A DNA stretch of 64,000 nt from Ectobacillus antri (GTDB taxonomy: Bacteria > Bacillota > Bacilli > Bacillales > Bacillaceae_G): positions 62,001 to 126,000 of the forward strand of contig NZ_RIAV01000003.1 in assembly GCF_003852715.1 (NCBI RefSeq), read 5' to 3'. Positions 28,096 through 36,482 of this stretch are shown here, one piece after another. The translations under genes were made by a program, and so were the position numbers. The notes under the pieces were generated by a model, which was given only the letters and a program-made list of their open reading frames with translations, was not told the origin of the DNA and did no database searches. The stretch's first letter is position 1. Each line of letters opens with the position of its first letter.

Positions 28096-29079
28096 ATGAG
28101 CTTTTTTAAAAAGTTAAAAGAAACGATTTCACGACAAACAGATGCTGTTACGGAAAAGTTTAAAAGTGGGCTTGAGAAAACCCGTAATTCCTTTTCGGAA
28201 AAAGTAAACGATCTCGTGTTTCGTTATAGGAAAGTAGATGAAGACTTCTTTGAAGAGCTAGAAGAAATCTTAATTGGTGCGGATGTTGGTGTTACAACGG
28301 TTATGGATTTAATAGATCAGCTGAAAGAAGAAGTGAAGCGTCGTAATATTCAAGATCCACGTGATTTACAAAGTGTTATCTCGGAAAAACTCATTGCTAT
28401 TTACAGAGGCGGTGAGGAATTTAGTAATGAATTGAATATGCAAGATGGATTAACGGTTATCTTATTTGTTGGTGTAAACGGTGTAGGGAAGACGACAACC
28501 ATTGGCAAGCTTGCATACAAGCTTAAGTCTGAGGGAAAATCTGTTGTGATGGCAGCTGGTGATACATTCCGAGCCGGTGCGATTGAGCAATTAGAGGTAT
28601 GGGGGGAGCGCGTTGGTGTAGATGTTATTAAACAAAACTCTGGTTCAGACCCAGCGGCTGTGATGTATGACGCAATTCAGGCAGCAAAAGCGCGTAAGGC
28701 GGACGTACTCCTCTGTGATACGGCAGGTCGTTTGCAAAATAAGGTAAACTTAATGAAAGAGCTTGAAAAGGTAAAACGTGTTATTGAACGTGAGGTTCCG
28801 GGTGCACCGCATGAAGTGCTACTAGTAATTGATGCGACAACAGGTCAAAATGGATTGAGTCAAGCCAAAACATTCCGTGAAGCAACAGATGTGTCTGGTA
28901 TTGTTTTAACAAAGCTTGATGGGACAGCCAAAGGCGGTATTGTACTAGCTATTCGTAAAGAAATGAATGTTCCTGTCAAATTTGTAGGGTTAGGGGAAAA
29001 GATGGATGATCTGCAACAGTTTGATCCAGAGCAGTATGTATACGGATTGTTCGCAGACTTAGTGGAGACCGCAGAGTAA
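28096..29079 (+). CDS. ftsY: Signal recognition particle receptor FtsY
   Basis: FtsY is the membrane-side GTPase that receives ribosome-SRP complexes and hands them to SecYEG. The 327-aa protein has a short basic N-terminal A region (MSFFKKLKETISRQ) instead of the long acidic E. coli one, then the N and G domains with GVNGVGKTTTIGKLA, DTAGRLQNK and LTKLDGTAKGG. GAGAGGAAG precedes the start. Its partner Ffh is encoded 0.45 kb further on, behind a new promoter. Confidence 0.96.
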   Translation: MSFFKKLKETISRQTDAVTEKFKSGLEKTRNSFSEKVNDLVFRYRKVDEDFFEELEEILIGADVGVTTVMDLIDQLKEEVKRRNIQDPRDLQSVISEKLIAIYRGGEEFSNELNMQDGLTVILFVGVNGVGKTTTIGKLAYKLKSEGKSVVMAAGDTFRAGAIEQLEVWGERVGVDVIKQNSGSDPAAVMYDAIQAAKARKADVLLCDTAGRLQNKVNLMKELEKVKRVIEREVPGAPHEVLLVIDATTGQNGLSQAKTFREATDVSGIVLTKLDGTAKGGIVLAIRKEMNVPVKFVGLGEKMDDLQQFDPEQYVYGLFADLVETAE

Positions 29080-29122
29080 AGAGGCATTCTTTCAGTATAG
29101 AAAGGTGTGCAAGTGAAAAAGC

Positions 29123-29151
29123 TTGACAGTCTATTCGACAACTTGTAAACT
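29123..29151 (+). promoter_or_regulatory. Sigma-A promoter for ylxM-ffh
   Basis: A perfect TTGACA (29123-29128), a 17-base spacer and TAAACT (29146-29151) lie 40 bases before ylxM. Confidence 0.75.
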
Positions 29152-29191
29152 AGGTTTGTAAAGGTAATTCACTTAACAAAGGATGATAACC

Positions 29192-29521
29192 ATGCTCGAA
29201 AAAACAACGAGAATGAACTATTTATTTGATTTTTATCAATCGTTGTTAACACCGAAGCAACGGAGCTATATGTCGCTGTATTATTTGGATGACTATTCAC
29301 TCGGAGAAATTGCTGAGGAATTTGAAGTAAGCCGTCAAGCGGTGTATGATAATATAAAGCGTACAGAAGCAATGCTTGAGGAGTATGAAGATAAGCTGTT
29401 ACTGTTAAAAAAGTTCCAAGATCGTAAGTTGCTTCTTGTAAAACTTAAAGACTTAATCAGCAACGAGCATGTACATGAAGAAGTGAAACAAGTTGTTGAA
29501 GCTATTGAAAAATTAGAATAG
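29192..29521 (+). CDS. ylxM: Putative SRP-associated helix-turn-helix protein YlxM
   Basis: The 109-aa protein is the YlxM/UPF0122 family member always found next to ffh. It has a sigma-70 region 4-like helix-turn-helix ([15 protein letters not shown] and SRQAVYDNI) and a charged C-terminal helix. YlxM is thought to act as an accessory of the signal recognition particle; in streptococci it binds SRP components. The ATG at 29192 follows AAAGGATGAT and gives [16 protein letters not shown], the conserved family start; an ATG three codons earlier lies inside the ribosome binding site. It is 12 bases from ffh. Confidence 0.93.
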   Translation: MLEKTTRMNYLFDFYQSLLTPKQRSYMSLYYLDDYSLGEIAEEFEVSRQAVYDNIKRTEAMLEEYEDKLLLLKKFQDRKLLLVKLKDLISNEHVHEEVKQVVEAIEKLE

Positions 29522-29533
29522 GAGGGCGGCACT

Positions 29534-30877
29534 ATGGCATTTGAGGGATTAGCCGACCGACTTCAACAGACATTACAAAAGATTCGCGGCAAAGGGAAAG
29601 TAACCGAGGCTGACGTAAAAGAAATGATGCGTGAAGTGCGCCTTGCTTTATTAGAAGCGGATGTAAATTTTAAGGTAGTAAAAGATTTTGTCAAACGTGT
29701 ATCAGAGCGCGCAATTGGACAAGACGTAATGAAGAGTCTTACGCCTGGACAACAAGTCATCAAGGTTGTGCAAGAAGAGCTAACCGAGTTGATGGGTGGA
29801 TCTGAGAGTAAGATTGCCGTTGCAAAGCGTCCGCCGACAGTCATCATGATGGTCGGCTTACAAGGTGCTGGTAAAACGACAACAACCGGAAAACTTGCAA
29901 ATTTATTACGTAAAAAGTATAATCGCAAGCCATTACTTGTTGCTGCTGATATTTATCGTCCTGCTGCCATTAAGCAGCTTGAAACACTCGGTAAGCAACT
30001 TGGCATGCCTGTATTTTCACTAGGAGACAAAATAAGTCCCGTGGAAATTGCAAGACAAGCGATTGAAAAGGCAAAAGAAGAGCATCATGATTATGTTCTA
30101 ATTGATACAGCGGGACGTCTGCATATTGATGAAGAACTAATGGATGAATTACAACAGGTGAAGGAGTTATCTAAGCCTGACGAAATTTTTCTTGTTGTTG
30201 ATGCAATGACAGGACAAGATGCCGTCAATGTTGCGCAAAGCTTCCATAATCAACTTGGTTTAACAGGGGTTGTTCTTACAAAACTAGATGGTGATACGCG
30301 CGGTGGTGCGGCCCTTTCTATTAAAGCAGTAACAGGAACACCGATTAAGTTTGTTGGTATGGGTGAAAAATTGGATGCCCTTGAAACCTTCCATCCGGAG
30401 CGCATGGCGTCGCGTATTTTAGGCATGGGAGACGTCCTTACGCTTATTGAAAAAGCGCAGTTTGCGGTTGATGAAGAAAAAGCAAAAGAATTAGAACAAA
30501 AAATGCGTTCGTTATCCTTTACACTTGATGATTTTTTGGAACAACTCGGACAAGTACGTAAATTGGGACCTTTGGATGAAATTCTTGGTATGCTTCCAGG
30601 GGCAAATAAAATCAAGGGTTTAAAAAATGCCCAAGTTGATGAAAAACAAATTGGTCATGTTGAAGCTATCATTCGTTCGATGACAACAATGGAGCGAGAA
30701 CAGCCTGAAATTATTAATGCTAGTCGTAAAAAACGAATTGCAAAGGGAAGCGGTACAACTGTACAAGAAGTAAATCGCTTGCTTAAGCAGTTTGAAGACA
30801 TGAAGAAGATGATGAAGGCAATGACAAATATGCAAAAAGGTAAGAAAAAAGGCGGATTTAAGTTTCCGTTCATGTAA
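29534..30877 (+). CDS. ffh: Signal recognition particle protein Ffh
   Basis: Ffh binds signal sequences and the SRP RNA and, with FtsY, targets membrane proteins. The 447-aa protein has an N domain, a G domain with GLQGAGKTTTTGKLA near residue 105, DTAGRLHID and LTKLDGDTRGG. The methionine-rich M domain from about 300 includes GPLDEILGMLPGANKIKG, and the tail ends MKKMMKAMTNMQKGKKKG. TAGGAGGGCGGC is the ribosome binding site. rpsP follows behind its own promoter. Confidence 0.97.
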   Translation: MAFEGLADRLQQTLQKIRGKGKVTEADVKEMMREVRLALLEADVNFKVVKDFVKRVSERAIGQDVMKSLTPGQQVIKVVQEELTELMGGSESKIAVAKRPPTVIMMVGLQGAGKTTTTGKLANLLRKKYNRKPLLVAADIYRPAAIKQLETLGKQLGMPVFSLGDKISPVEIARQAIEKAKEEHHDYVLIDTAGRLHIDEELMDELQQVKELSKPDEIFLVVDAMTGQDAVNVAQSFHNQLGLTGVVLTKLDGDTRGGAALSIKAVTGTPIKFVGMGEKLDALETFHPERMASRILGMGDVLTLIEKAQFAVDEEKAKELEQKMRSLSFTLDDFLEQLGQVRKLGPLDEILGMLPGANKIKGLKNAQVDEKQIGHVEAIIRSMTTMEREQPEIINASRKKRIAKGSGTTVQEVNRLLKQFEDMKKMMKAMTNMQKGKKKGGFKFPFM

Positions 30878-30923
30878 AAAGAAAGAAAGTACACAAAAAA
30901 TGATACCTGTTAAGAAATTTTAC

Positions 30924-30953
30924 TTTACAAAGGGTCATAACTTTTGCTAATAT
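30924..30953 (+). promoter_or_regulatory. Candidate promoter for rpsP-khpA
   Basis: TTTACA (30924-30929), an 18-base spacer and TAATAT (30948-30953) lie about 40 bases before rpsP. Confidence 0.5.
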
Positions 30954-30991
30954 TATTATCTGTGTGAAACATATTCGGAGGTGCTTTATAA

Positions 30992-31264
30992 ATGGCAGTT
31001 AAAATTCGTTTAAAACGTATGGGAGCTAAAAAATCTCCTTTCTATCGTGTAGTTGTTGCAGATGCTCGTTCTCCTCGTGATGGACGCTTCATCGAAGAAA
31101 TTGGTTACTACAATCCAGTAGCACAACCAGCTGAAGTTAAAATCAACGAAGAGCTTGCGTTGAAATGGTTACAAAACGGTGCGAAGCCATCTGATACAGT
31201 TCGCAACTTGTTCTCTAACCAAGGAATTCTTGAGAAATTCCATCTAGCTAAACAAGGTAAGTAA
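30992..31264 (+). CDS. rpsP: 30S ribosomal protein S16
   Basis: S16 is an early-binding small-subunit protein needed for 30S assembly. The 90-aa product begins [20 protein letters not shown], with [14 protein letters not shown] typical of the family. TTCGGAGGTGC is the ribosome binding site. KhpA, rimM, trmD and rplS follow in the order conserved across Firmicutes, linking ribosome assembly with tRNA modification. Confidence 0.97.
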   Translation: MAVKIRLKRMGAKKSPFYRVVVADARSPRDGRFIEEIGYYNPVAQPAEVKINEELALKWLQNGAKPSDTVRNLFSNQGILEKFHLAKQGK

Positions 31265-31268
31265 TTTG

Positions 31269-31496
31269 ATGACGGGGTTAATCGAAACGATTGTAAAAGC
31301 CCTTGTGGATCATCCTGAAGATGTATTGGTTACACAAGATTTCAATCACGGAAGCATCACGTATCGATTAACTGTACATCCAGAGGATGTAGGGAAAGTC
31401 ATTGGGAAGCAAGGGCGTATTGCAAAAGCTATTCGAACAGTCGTTTATGCGGCAGGTCATAGCAAAAGCGAAAAAATTACGCTCGAGATTATGTAG
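31269..31496 (+). CDS. khpA: KH-domain RNA-binding protein KhpA
   Basis: KhpA (YlqC) is a single KH-domain protein that pairs with KhpB (Jag) and binds many RNAs; in pneumococci it affects cell elongation and division. The 75-aa product has the KH signature GKVIGKQGRIAKAIRT with the GKQG loop. ATG at 31269 is chosen; a TTG one codon earlier (31266) is equally spaced from the weak AAGGTAAG site, so the start is uncertain by one residue. It is four bases from the rpsP stop, and a strong terminator closes the unit. Confidence 0.93.
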   Translation: MTGLIETIVKALVDHPEDVLVTQDFNHGSITYRLTVHPEDVGKVIGKQGRIAKAIRTVVYAAGHSKSEKITLEIM

Positions 31497-31530
31497 AAGG
31501 GAGAGGACTTACGCGCCTCTCCCTTTTATT
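31497..31530 (+). terminator. Intrinsic terminator after khpA
   Basis: AAGGGAGAGG (31497-31506) pairs with CCTCTCCCTT (31516-31525), followed by TTATT. The stem begins directly after the khpA stop. Confidence 0.9.
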
Positions 31531-31609
31531 AATTGTTTTACGGTTTGGGCAACATAAATGAAAGATAATACAAACAAGTTTAAGCGAAGTGTGCAAGTAC
31601 AGAATAGCA

Positions 31610-31618
31610 TGCTATACA
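31610..31618 (+). promoter_or_regulatory. Candidate extended -10 promoter for rimM-trmD
   Basis: TGCTATACA is an extended -10 element (TGn then TATACA at 31613-31618), 24 bases before rimM. There is no good -35. A promoter is expected here because the khpA terminator lies upstream. Confidence 0.35.
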
Positions 31619-31642
31619 TATAAAAGCAGGAGTTGAGATTGC

Positions 31643-32155
31643 ATGACAAAGTGGTTTAATGTAGGAAAGATTGTAAACACACATGGCATTCGCGGGGAGG
31701 TTCGTGTTATTTCTCGTACAGATTTTCCGGAAGAACGCTATAAAGTAGGAAATATATTGTATATTTGGAGAGAAAAAAATGAGCCGCTTCCTGTAACAAT
31801 CACCTCCCATCGCCGCCATAAAAATTTTGATCTATTAACGTTTGAAGGCTATACTAATGTAAATGAAGTGGAAGTATTTAAAGGTTCTATTTTAAAGGTA
31901 CCTGATAGTCAGCTTGGTGAATTGCCTGAGAACGAATACTACTATCACGAAATTATTGGATGTACTGTAGTGACCGAAGACGGAGAAGAACTGGGTAAAA
32001 TCAAAGAGATTTTAGCGCCAGGTGCAAATGATGTATGGGTTGTAAAACTGGCGAATGGTAAAGAAGCATATATTCCATATATTGAACAGGTTGTGCTTAA
32101 AGTGGATGTAAAAGAAAAGATGGTAACAATTCATCTGATGGAAGGCTTGCTGTGA
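31643..32155 (+). CDS. rimM: Ribosome maturation factor RimM
   Basis: RimM binds S19 and helps mature the 30S head. The 170-aa protein has the N-terminal domain ([19 protein letters not shown]) and a C-terminal PRC barrel with [13 protein letters not shown] and [13 protein letters not shown], both diagnostic. AGCAGGAGTTGAG precedes the ATG. Its stop overlaps trmD by one base (TGATG). Confidence 0.96.
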   Translation: MTKWFNVGKIVNTHGIRGEVRVISRTDFPEERYKVGNILYIWREKNEPLPVTITSHRRHKNFDLLTFEGYTNVNEVEVFKGSILKVPDSQLGELPENEYYYHEIIGCTVVTEDGEELGKIKEILAPGANDVWVVKLANGKEAYIPYIEQVVLKVDVKEKMVTIHLMEGLL

Positions 32156-32901
32156 TGAAAATTGATATTTTAACGCTGTTTCCTGAAATGTTTTCCGGTG
32201 TATTTGGATCATCCATTTTAAAGAAGGCACAAGAAAAAGAAGCCGTTTCAATTAATATCATTAATTTTCGTGACTATTCTACAAGCAAGCATGGCAGTGT
32301 GGATGATTACCCTTATGGCGGAGGTGCCGGTATGGTGTTAGCTCCGCAGCCTATTTTTGATGCTGTGGAGGCAACAAAAGGTGACAGTGCTCCTCGTGTT
32401 ATTCTAATGTGCCCGCAAGGAGAAAGATTGACGCAGCAAAAGGCTGAGGAGCTCGCCAAGGAAGAGCATCTCATTTTTATATGCGGTCATTATGAAGGGT
32501 ATGATGAGCGTATTCGTGAGCATCTTGTTACGGATGAAATTTCAATTGGGGATTTTGTATTGACTGGTGGCGAATTGGCTGCTATGGTAGTGACTGACAG
32601 TGTCGTTCGTCTTTTGCCTGAAGTCATTACAGCGGAGTCACATATGAAGGATTCCTTCAGTACTGGTTTGCTTGAACACCCTCATTACACACGTCCAGCA
32701 GAGTTTCGTGGTTTTAAGGTACCTGAAGTATTAACATCTGGTAATCATAAAAAAATAGACGAATGGCGTCATAAAGAATCGCTCCGACGTACGTACTTGC
32801 GTCGCCCAGACCTGTTAGAAGGTAAAGAACTAACAAAGCAAGAAAAGCAATGGGTGGAAGAATTTAAATATGAATCCAAAGCGCAAACAGCAGTTGAATA
32901 G
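32155..32901 (+). CDS. trmD: tRNA (guanine-37-N1)-methyltransferase
   Basis: TrmD makes m1G37 next to the anticodon, preventing +1 frameshifts. The 248-aa product is a SPOUT (knotted) enzyme with [23 protein letters not shown] near residue 57, [11 protein letters not shown] and [14 protein letters not shown], which form the deep knot and SAM site. ATG at 32155 is preferred since MKID is the conserved start; the GTG one codon earlier is possible and would give a 4-base overlap with rimM. No strong terminator follows before the rplS promoter. Confidence 0.95.
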   Translation: MKIDILTLFPEMFSGVFGSSILKKAQEKEAVSINIINFRDYSTSKHGSVDDYPYGGGAGMVLAPQPIFDAVEATKGDSAPRVILMCPQGERLTQQKAEELAKEEHLIFICGHYEGYDERIREHLVTDEISIGDFVLTGGELAAMVVTDSVVRLLPEVITAESHMKDSFSTGLLEHPHYTRPAEFRGFKVPEVLTSGNHKKIDEWRHKESLRRTYLRRPDLLEGKELTKQEKQWVEEFKYESKAQTAVE

Positions 32902-33013
32902 TTTATCTGTATTATCGTTCATGACGAGAATCATCCTCCCTCAAGCTACATAAACCGATAGGAAGAACGCTTGGTATGTATTAAAAAGTGCAAGTTTTTC
33001 ACCTTTACACCTC

Positions 33014-33042
33014 TTGCAACCTATTTTTAAATATGCTATTAT
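33014..33042 (+). promoter_or_regulatory. Strong sigma-A promoter for rplS
   Basis: TTGCAA (33014-33019), a 17-base spacer and TATTAT (33037-33042) with an extended TGC just before the -10 form a strong promoter. The transcript would start near 33049 and give a leader of about 85 nt. Confidence 0.8.
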
Positions 33043-33059
33043 AACACTTGTGACTTATA

Positions 33060-33119
33060 GAGTCCGTAACCACGATGTTCCGCTGCAGCATAAGACTGGT
33101 AAGAGCATCCGTTTGGAAG
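33060..33119 (+). promoter_or_regulatory. Probable L19 ribosomal protein leader
   Basis: The leader between promoter and rplS can fold with GATG (about 33074) against CATC (about 33108), enclosing a GCTGCAGC self-complementary element. A leader family named L19 leader is known upstream of rplS in low-GC Gram-positives and is thought to bind L19 for feedback control. The match is by position and the GTTCCGCTGCAGCAT stretch as I remember it. Confidence 0.5.
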
Positions 33120-33132
33120 GAGAGAAAGAAAC

Positions 33133-33477
33133 ATGCAAAATTTAATCGCAGAAATCACGAAAGGTCAATTAAAAACTGATCTTCCTAACTTCCGCCCTGG
33201 TGACACAGTACGTGTACACGTTAAGGTAGTTGAGGGAACTCGTGAGAGAATTCAGCTTTTTGAAGGTGTTGTAATCAAGCGTCGCGGTGGCGGCATCAGC
33301 GAAACTTTCATCGTTCGTAAAGTATCTTACGGCGTGGGCGTTGAGCGTACATTCCCTGTACACACACCAAAAATTGCTAAGCTTGAAGTATTGCGTCGCG
33401 GTAAAGTACGTCGCGCGAAACTTTACTACTTGCGTAACCTTCGCGGTAAAAAAGCACGTATTAAAGAAATTCGATAA
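33133..33477 (+). CDS. rplS: 50S ribosomal protein L19
   Basis: L19 sits at the subunit interface of the 50S particle. The 114-aa product has [33 protein letters not shown] and [20 protein letters not shown], the full family pattern, and ends [19 protein letters not shown] is the ribosome binding site. Its own promoter, leader and terminator make it a single-gene unit. Confidence 0.97.
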   Translation: MQNLIAEITKGQLKTDLPNFRPGDTVRVHVKVVEGTRERIQLFEGVVIKRRGGGISETFIVRKVSYGVGVERTFPVHTPKIAKLEVLRRGKVRRAKLYYLRNLRGKKARIKEIR

Positions 33478-33486
33478 GATAAGTAT

Positions 33487-33515
33487 GGGAGCTTGTGATT
33501 GCAAGCTCCCTTTTT
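33487..33515 (+). terminator. Intrinsic terminator after rplS
   Basis: GGGAGCTTG (33487-33495) pairs perfectly with CAAGCTCCC (33502-33510), followed by five T. Confidence 0.93.
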
Positions 33516-33539
33516 CCAATCATATTGGAGGTACAGTAT

Positions 33540-34094
33540 ATGGCTAAAAAAAGTCAAACATGGGAATGGATAAAGGCTGTTATTATTGCGGTTGCGCTAG
33601 CTTTTGTAATTCGTTACATATTCTTTGCTCCTATTTTGGTGGATGGTGTATCCATGATGCCAACCTTGCAAGATCGTGACCGTATGATTGTCAATAAGAT
33701 TGGCTACCGAATCGGCGAGCCGAAGCGATTTGATATTATTGTTTTTAAAGCAACGGAAGATAAAGATTATATCAAGCGTATTATTGGCTTGCCTGGTGAT
33801 CGAATCGAATATAAAAATGATCAGCTCTATGTTAACGGAAAACTATATAAAGAGCCTTATTTAGACGAATATAAGCAAGAAGTTACGGACGGTCCGTTAA
33901 CATATGACTTTACACTAGAAGAAGTAACTGGTAAAAAAACTGTACCAAAGGGACAATTGTTTGTTTTAGGTGATAATCGTCGCTTTAGCAAAGACAGTCG
34001 TACAATTGGGACAATCTCCATGAAACAAGTAGTGGGAAAAACCAATATTGTATACTGGCCGATTCCTGATATACGTATTATTAAACAACCGTAA
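33540..34094 (+). CDS. lepB: Type I signal peptidase
   Basis: This membrane protease removes signal peptides from Sec- and Tat-exported proteins. The 184-aa product has one N-terminal membrane helix (about 12-30) with a short cytoplasmic start, the typical Bacillus SipS topology. The catalytic Ser38 is in GVSMMPT and the general base Lys79 in YIKRIIGLPGD. LGDNRRFSKDSRTIG near the end is box E. The start at 33540 follows TTGGAGGTACAG; an earlier frame start at 33495 lies within the rplS terminator. B. subtilis lacks a sip gene at this spot, whereas B. cereus types have one. Confidence 0.94.
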   Translation: MAKKSQTWEWIKAVIIAVALAFVIRYIFFAPILVDGVSMMPTLQDRDRMIVNKIGYRIGEPKRFDIIVFKATEDKDYIKRIIGLPGDRIEYKNDQLYVNGKLYKEPYLDEYKQEVTDGPLTYDFTLEEVTGKKTVPKGQLFVLGDNRRFSKDSRTIGTISMKQVVGKTNIVYWPIPDIRIIKQP

Positions 34095-34106
34095 GAAGGT
34101 GACAAC

Positions 34107-34964
34107 ATGACAATTCAATGGTTTCCGGGACATATGGCGAAAGCGAGAAGACAGATTACAGAGAAACTAAAGTTCATTGATGTGGTAATTGAACTCGTAG
34201 ATGCTCGTTTACCTGCTTCGTCAAGAAACCCGATGATAGATGAAATTGTTTCCCATAAGCCGCGTTTACTTGTGTTAAATAAAGCGGATATGGCAGATGA
34301 AACAATGACGAGAAAGTGGCTTCAATACTTTGAGGGTAAAGGCTTTAAAGCCATCTCAATTAATGCACAAGCTGGACAAGGTATGAAAGAGATTGCTGCA
34401 GCCTCAAAAGATCTTGTCAAAGAGAAATTTGATAAGCTTATAGCAAAGGGAGTAAAGCCGCGTGCGGTGCGTGCGCTTATTGTCGGTATTCCCAATGTTG
34501 GTAAATCAACATTGATTAATAAGCTGGCGAAGAAAAATATTGCCAAAACCGGAGACCGTCCCGGTGTAACGACTGCACAACAATGGATTAAAGTAGGAAA
34601 GGAACTAGAACTTTTGGATACCCCAGGTGTACTTTGGCCTAAGTTCGAAGACCAGCTTGTTGGACAACGGCTTGCGGCAACAGGCGCAATCAAAGATTCC
34701 ATTTTAAACTTACAAGACGTTGCCGTGTATGCACTTCGCTTTCTAGCAGAACACTATCCAAAACAACTGCAAGAACGATTCGGACTTGAATTTATTTCGG
34801 AAGATATTGTTGAGCTGTTTGATGAAATTGGAAAGCGCCGCGGTTGTTTGATGGGCGGCGGTATGATTGATTACGATAAAACAGCGGAGCTTGTATTACG
34901 AGAGTTGCGTGCTGGAAAAATCGGTCGTTTTACGTTCGAAGATCCAGAGTTATTAGAAGAATAA
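34107..34964 (+). CDS. rbgA: Ribosome biogenesis GTPase RbgA
   Basis: RbgA (YlqF) acts late in 50S assembly and is essential in B. subtilis. The 285-aa product is a circularly permuted GTPase. G4 NKAD comes first (about residue 58), then G1 [14 protein letters not shown] (~126) and G3 DTPGVLWPK, followed by an all-helical C-terminal domain. The start [13 protein letters not shown] is diagnostic and contains a histidine thought to serve catalysis. AAGAAGGTGAC precedes the ATG. It follows lepB by 12 bases. Confidence 0.96.
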   Translation: MTIQWFPGHMAKARRQITEKLKFIDVVIELVDARLPASSRNPMIDEIVSHKPRLLVLNKADMADETMTRKWLQYFEGKGFKAISINAQAGQGMKEIAAASKDLVKEKFDKLIAKGVKPRAVRALIVGIPNVGKSTLINKLAKKNIAKTGDRPGVTTAQQWIKVGKELELLDTPGVLWPKFEDQLVGQRLAATGAIKDSILNLQDVAVYALRFLAEHYPKQLQERFGLEFISEDIVELFDEIGKRRGCLMGGGMIDYDKTAELVLRELRAGKIGRFTFEDPELLEE

Positions 34965-34989
34965 AGGTACGCATAGGCGTACCTTTTTT
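34963..34989 (+). terminator. Intrinsic terminator after rbgA
   Basis: AAAGGTACGC (34963-34972) pairs with GCGTACCTTT (34977-34986) and a T run follows. The stem starts at the rbgA stop codon. Confidence 0.88.
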
Positions 34990-35005
34990 ATATGAGGTGT
35001 CATGT

Positions 35006-35770
35006 ATGAAACAAACAATGAAGGATATCGAAGTGCTGCTTACTGAAATTACAGATGAACAAGATGCGCGTTTTTCTGAGTTACTTCAAGACGAACGAAA
35101 AGGTGTGCAGCGGTTAATTGCCAAATGGCGTAAGCAAAAAGAGCAGACTGAGCGAGAACGGGCTGTATTTATAGAAATGTCGCAGTTTGAACAAACATTG
35201 CGAGCTACCGGAATACAGTATATTGCCGGTGTAGATGAAGTTGGCAGAGGGCCGCTAGCAGGTCCTGTTGTAGCAGCCGCTGTTATACTGCCCCCAGATT
35301 TTTATCTGCCAGGCGTTAATGATTCAAAAAAGCTAAGTGAGGCAAAGAGAGAAGAGTTTAGTCGCTATATTAAAGAGCATGCACTTACAATATCTGTAGG
35401 GATTGTAGATGCGGATGTTATTGATACAGTGAATATATATCAAGCAACGAAACAGGCCATGCAAAAAGCAATTCAAGGACTTACCATCCAGCCTGAGCAT
35501 CTCTTAATTGATGCAATGGAGTTACCGCTTGAGTTGCCACAAACCTCCATTATCAAGGGAGATGCTAAAAGTATTTCTATTGCAGCTGCATCTATCATAG
35601 CTAAAGTAACACGAGACAATATGATGAAAGAATTGGGAGAGCAGTATCCCGCTTATGGTTTTGAGAGACATATGGGATACGGAACGAAGGAGCATTTGGA
35701 AGCCATTGAAACATATGGTATTCTGCCAGTGCATAGGAAATCTTTCGCTCCTATTAAAGAGCAACTGTAA
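35006..35770 (+). CDS. rnhB: Ribonuclease HII
   Basis: RNase HII cuts RNA in RNA-DNA hybrids and removes single ribonucleotides from DNA. The 254-aa product has about 70 N-terminal residues typical of Bacillus RnhB. The catalytic core follows with [20 protein letters not shown] (acidic DE pair), LLIDAMELP and [15 protein letters not shown] at 35006 follows GAGGTG; a GTG at 34997 overlaps that site. The only promoter candidate is upstream of rbgA, so it may depend on read-through of the preceding terminator. Confidence 0.95.
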   Translation: MKQTMKDIEVLLTEITDEQDARFSELLQDERKGVQRLIAKWRKQKEQTERERAVFIEMSQFEQTLRATGIQYIAGVDEVGRGPLAGPVVAAAVILPPDFYLPGVNDSKKLSEAKREEFSRYIKEHALTISVGIVDADVIDTVNIYQATKQAMQKAIQGLTIQPEHLLIDAMELPLELPQTSIIKGDAKSISIAAASIIAKVTRDNMMKELGEQYPAYGFERHMGYGTKEHLEAIETYGILPVHRKSFAPIKEQL

Positions 35771-35779
35771 ATACTTGAA

Positions 35780-35806
35780 AGGGTCACTGTGAAGTGACTC
35801 TTTTTT
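35780..35806 (+). terminator. Intrinsic terminator after rnhB
   Basis: AGGGTCACT (35780-35788) pairs with AGTGACTCT (35793-35801) with one wobble, followed by six T. Confidence 0.88.
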
Positions 35807-35846
35807 CAGAAGTGTATAAAAAACAAAATATGTTACATACGCTACC

Positions 35847-35862
35847 TACCGACCGGTCAGTA
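35847..35862. promoter_or_regulatory. TetR-type operator palindrome with no regulator nearby
   Basis: TACCGACCGGTCAGTA is a 16-base palindrome with one mismatched pair. GACCGGTC cores of this kind are typical of TetR/AcrR-family operators. No tetR gene lies in the window. It stands just upstream of the acyl-CoA dehydrogenase remnant, so it probably controlled that lost gene. Confidence 0.5.
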
Positions 35863-35893
35863 AAAAAAGAAAAGGAATAAATTTTTCATATAA

Positions 35894-36110
35894 TCCCCTA
35901 AAGTAGAAAGGTTACTCTTACGACTCCGACAGTTCATGGAGGACGTATACCCAAATGAACAGATATATGAACAACAGTTCCGCGAAGCCGCGCACATCTG
36001 GCATATTCGCCCATTATGTAAGAAATGAAGCTTAGAATTTATTTTTACCTAAAAAGCTTAGCAACGTTGAGTATGAGCCGCTTTGTGAGGAGATGGGGCG
36101 TTCGGCAATG
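35894..36110 (+). pseudogene. Remnant of an acyl-CoA dehydrogenase N-terminus
   Basis: Two frames carry consecutive pieces of the family's N-terminal helices. Frame one (35894-36028) reads SPKVERLL, then RQFMEDVYPNEQIYEQQF up to a TGA. Frame two (36036-36110) reads NLFLPKKLSNVEYEPLCEEM and then GRSAM. Between them TAG (36033-36035) stands where the family has a tryptophan. Intact relatives read xxxVYPxExxxxEQ, then GLWNLFLP, then EYAPLCEEMGRS. No start codon is left, two frames are needed, and everything after the first ~80 residues is gone, so the gene is dead. No such enzyme is normally found between rnhB and sucC. Confidence 0.72.
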
Positions 36111-36201
36111 TATGATTGTGTAGAGAGATACGCGTGTCAAGTAAGAATATACACACGTAGCAAGGCGTTCTAGAGCTGTGATTTTCTGGCTGTTTATCTT
36201 T

Positions 36202-36279
36202 CGAAAAAACTATGTAGACTTATATAAATATGTAACAGGACAAGTGTTAGCGGTAGATGGCGGTGCGACAGATCTATAA
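36202..36279 (+). pseudogene. Remnant of a short-chain dehydrogenase/reductase C-terminus
   Basis: An open piece ends YVTGQVLAVDGGATDL and TAA at 36277-36279. YxTGQxLxVDGG is the near-universal C-terminal motif of FabG-like SDR enzymes. No Rossmann glycine motif or YxxxK precedes it, so only about the last 25 residues survive. It is 92 bases after the acyl-CoA dehydrogenase remnant. This pair fits an internal deletion in a small lipid-degradation cluster that once had the SDR downstream. The 36111-36201 stretch between them is not recognisable. Confidence 0.65.
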
Positions 36280-36406
36280 AAATATGATACTTATAAAATG
36301 TTTTTAAAACCTTTGTATACAACAAATGTTTTTTCTTTGATAGAAAAGACTGTTTTTCTGAATTAAAAAATATTTTTAGAATATTTTCATTCTTGTAATT
36401 TTCTTC
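36280..36406. other. AT-rich gap before sucC, no gene seen
   Basis: Nothing coding is recognisable. It holds a perfect 10-base palindrome TTGTATACAA (36313-36322), a weak foldback AGAAAA/TTTTTCT near 36342, and the repeat AAAATATT-tttag-AATATTTT just upstream of the sucC promoter. A role as operator or upstream promoter element is possible but not shown. Confidence 0.4.
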
Positions 36407-36435
36407 TAGACAGCCAGTGTCGAATTTTATACAAT
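36407..36435 (+). promoter_or_regulatory. Sigma-A promoter for sucCD
   Basis: TAGACA (36407-36412), a 17-base spacer and TACAAT (36430-36435) lie 47 bases before sucC. Confidence 0.65.
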
Positions 36436-36482
36436 GAAAACGAAAAGTTTTTATTTTTGCCACAAACGGGGAGGATGGGACC

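Noticed and set aside
35955-36035. 26-codon + strand frame starting MNRYMNNSSAKPR
   Set aside because: It overlaps the acyl-CoA dehydrogenase remnant in a different frame, and its last bases are the decayed tryptophan region; it is a shadow.
36342-36359. cre-like or terminator-like foldback before sucC (AGAAAA/TTTTTCT)
   Set aside because: It lacks the central CG of cre and a proper U tract; probably AT-rich chance pairing.
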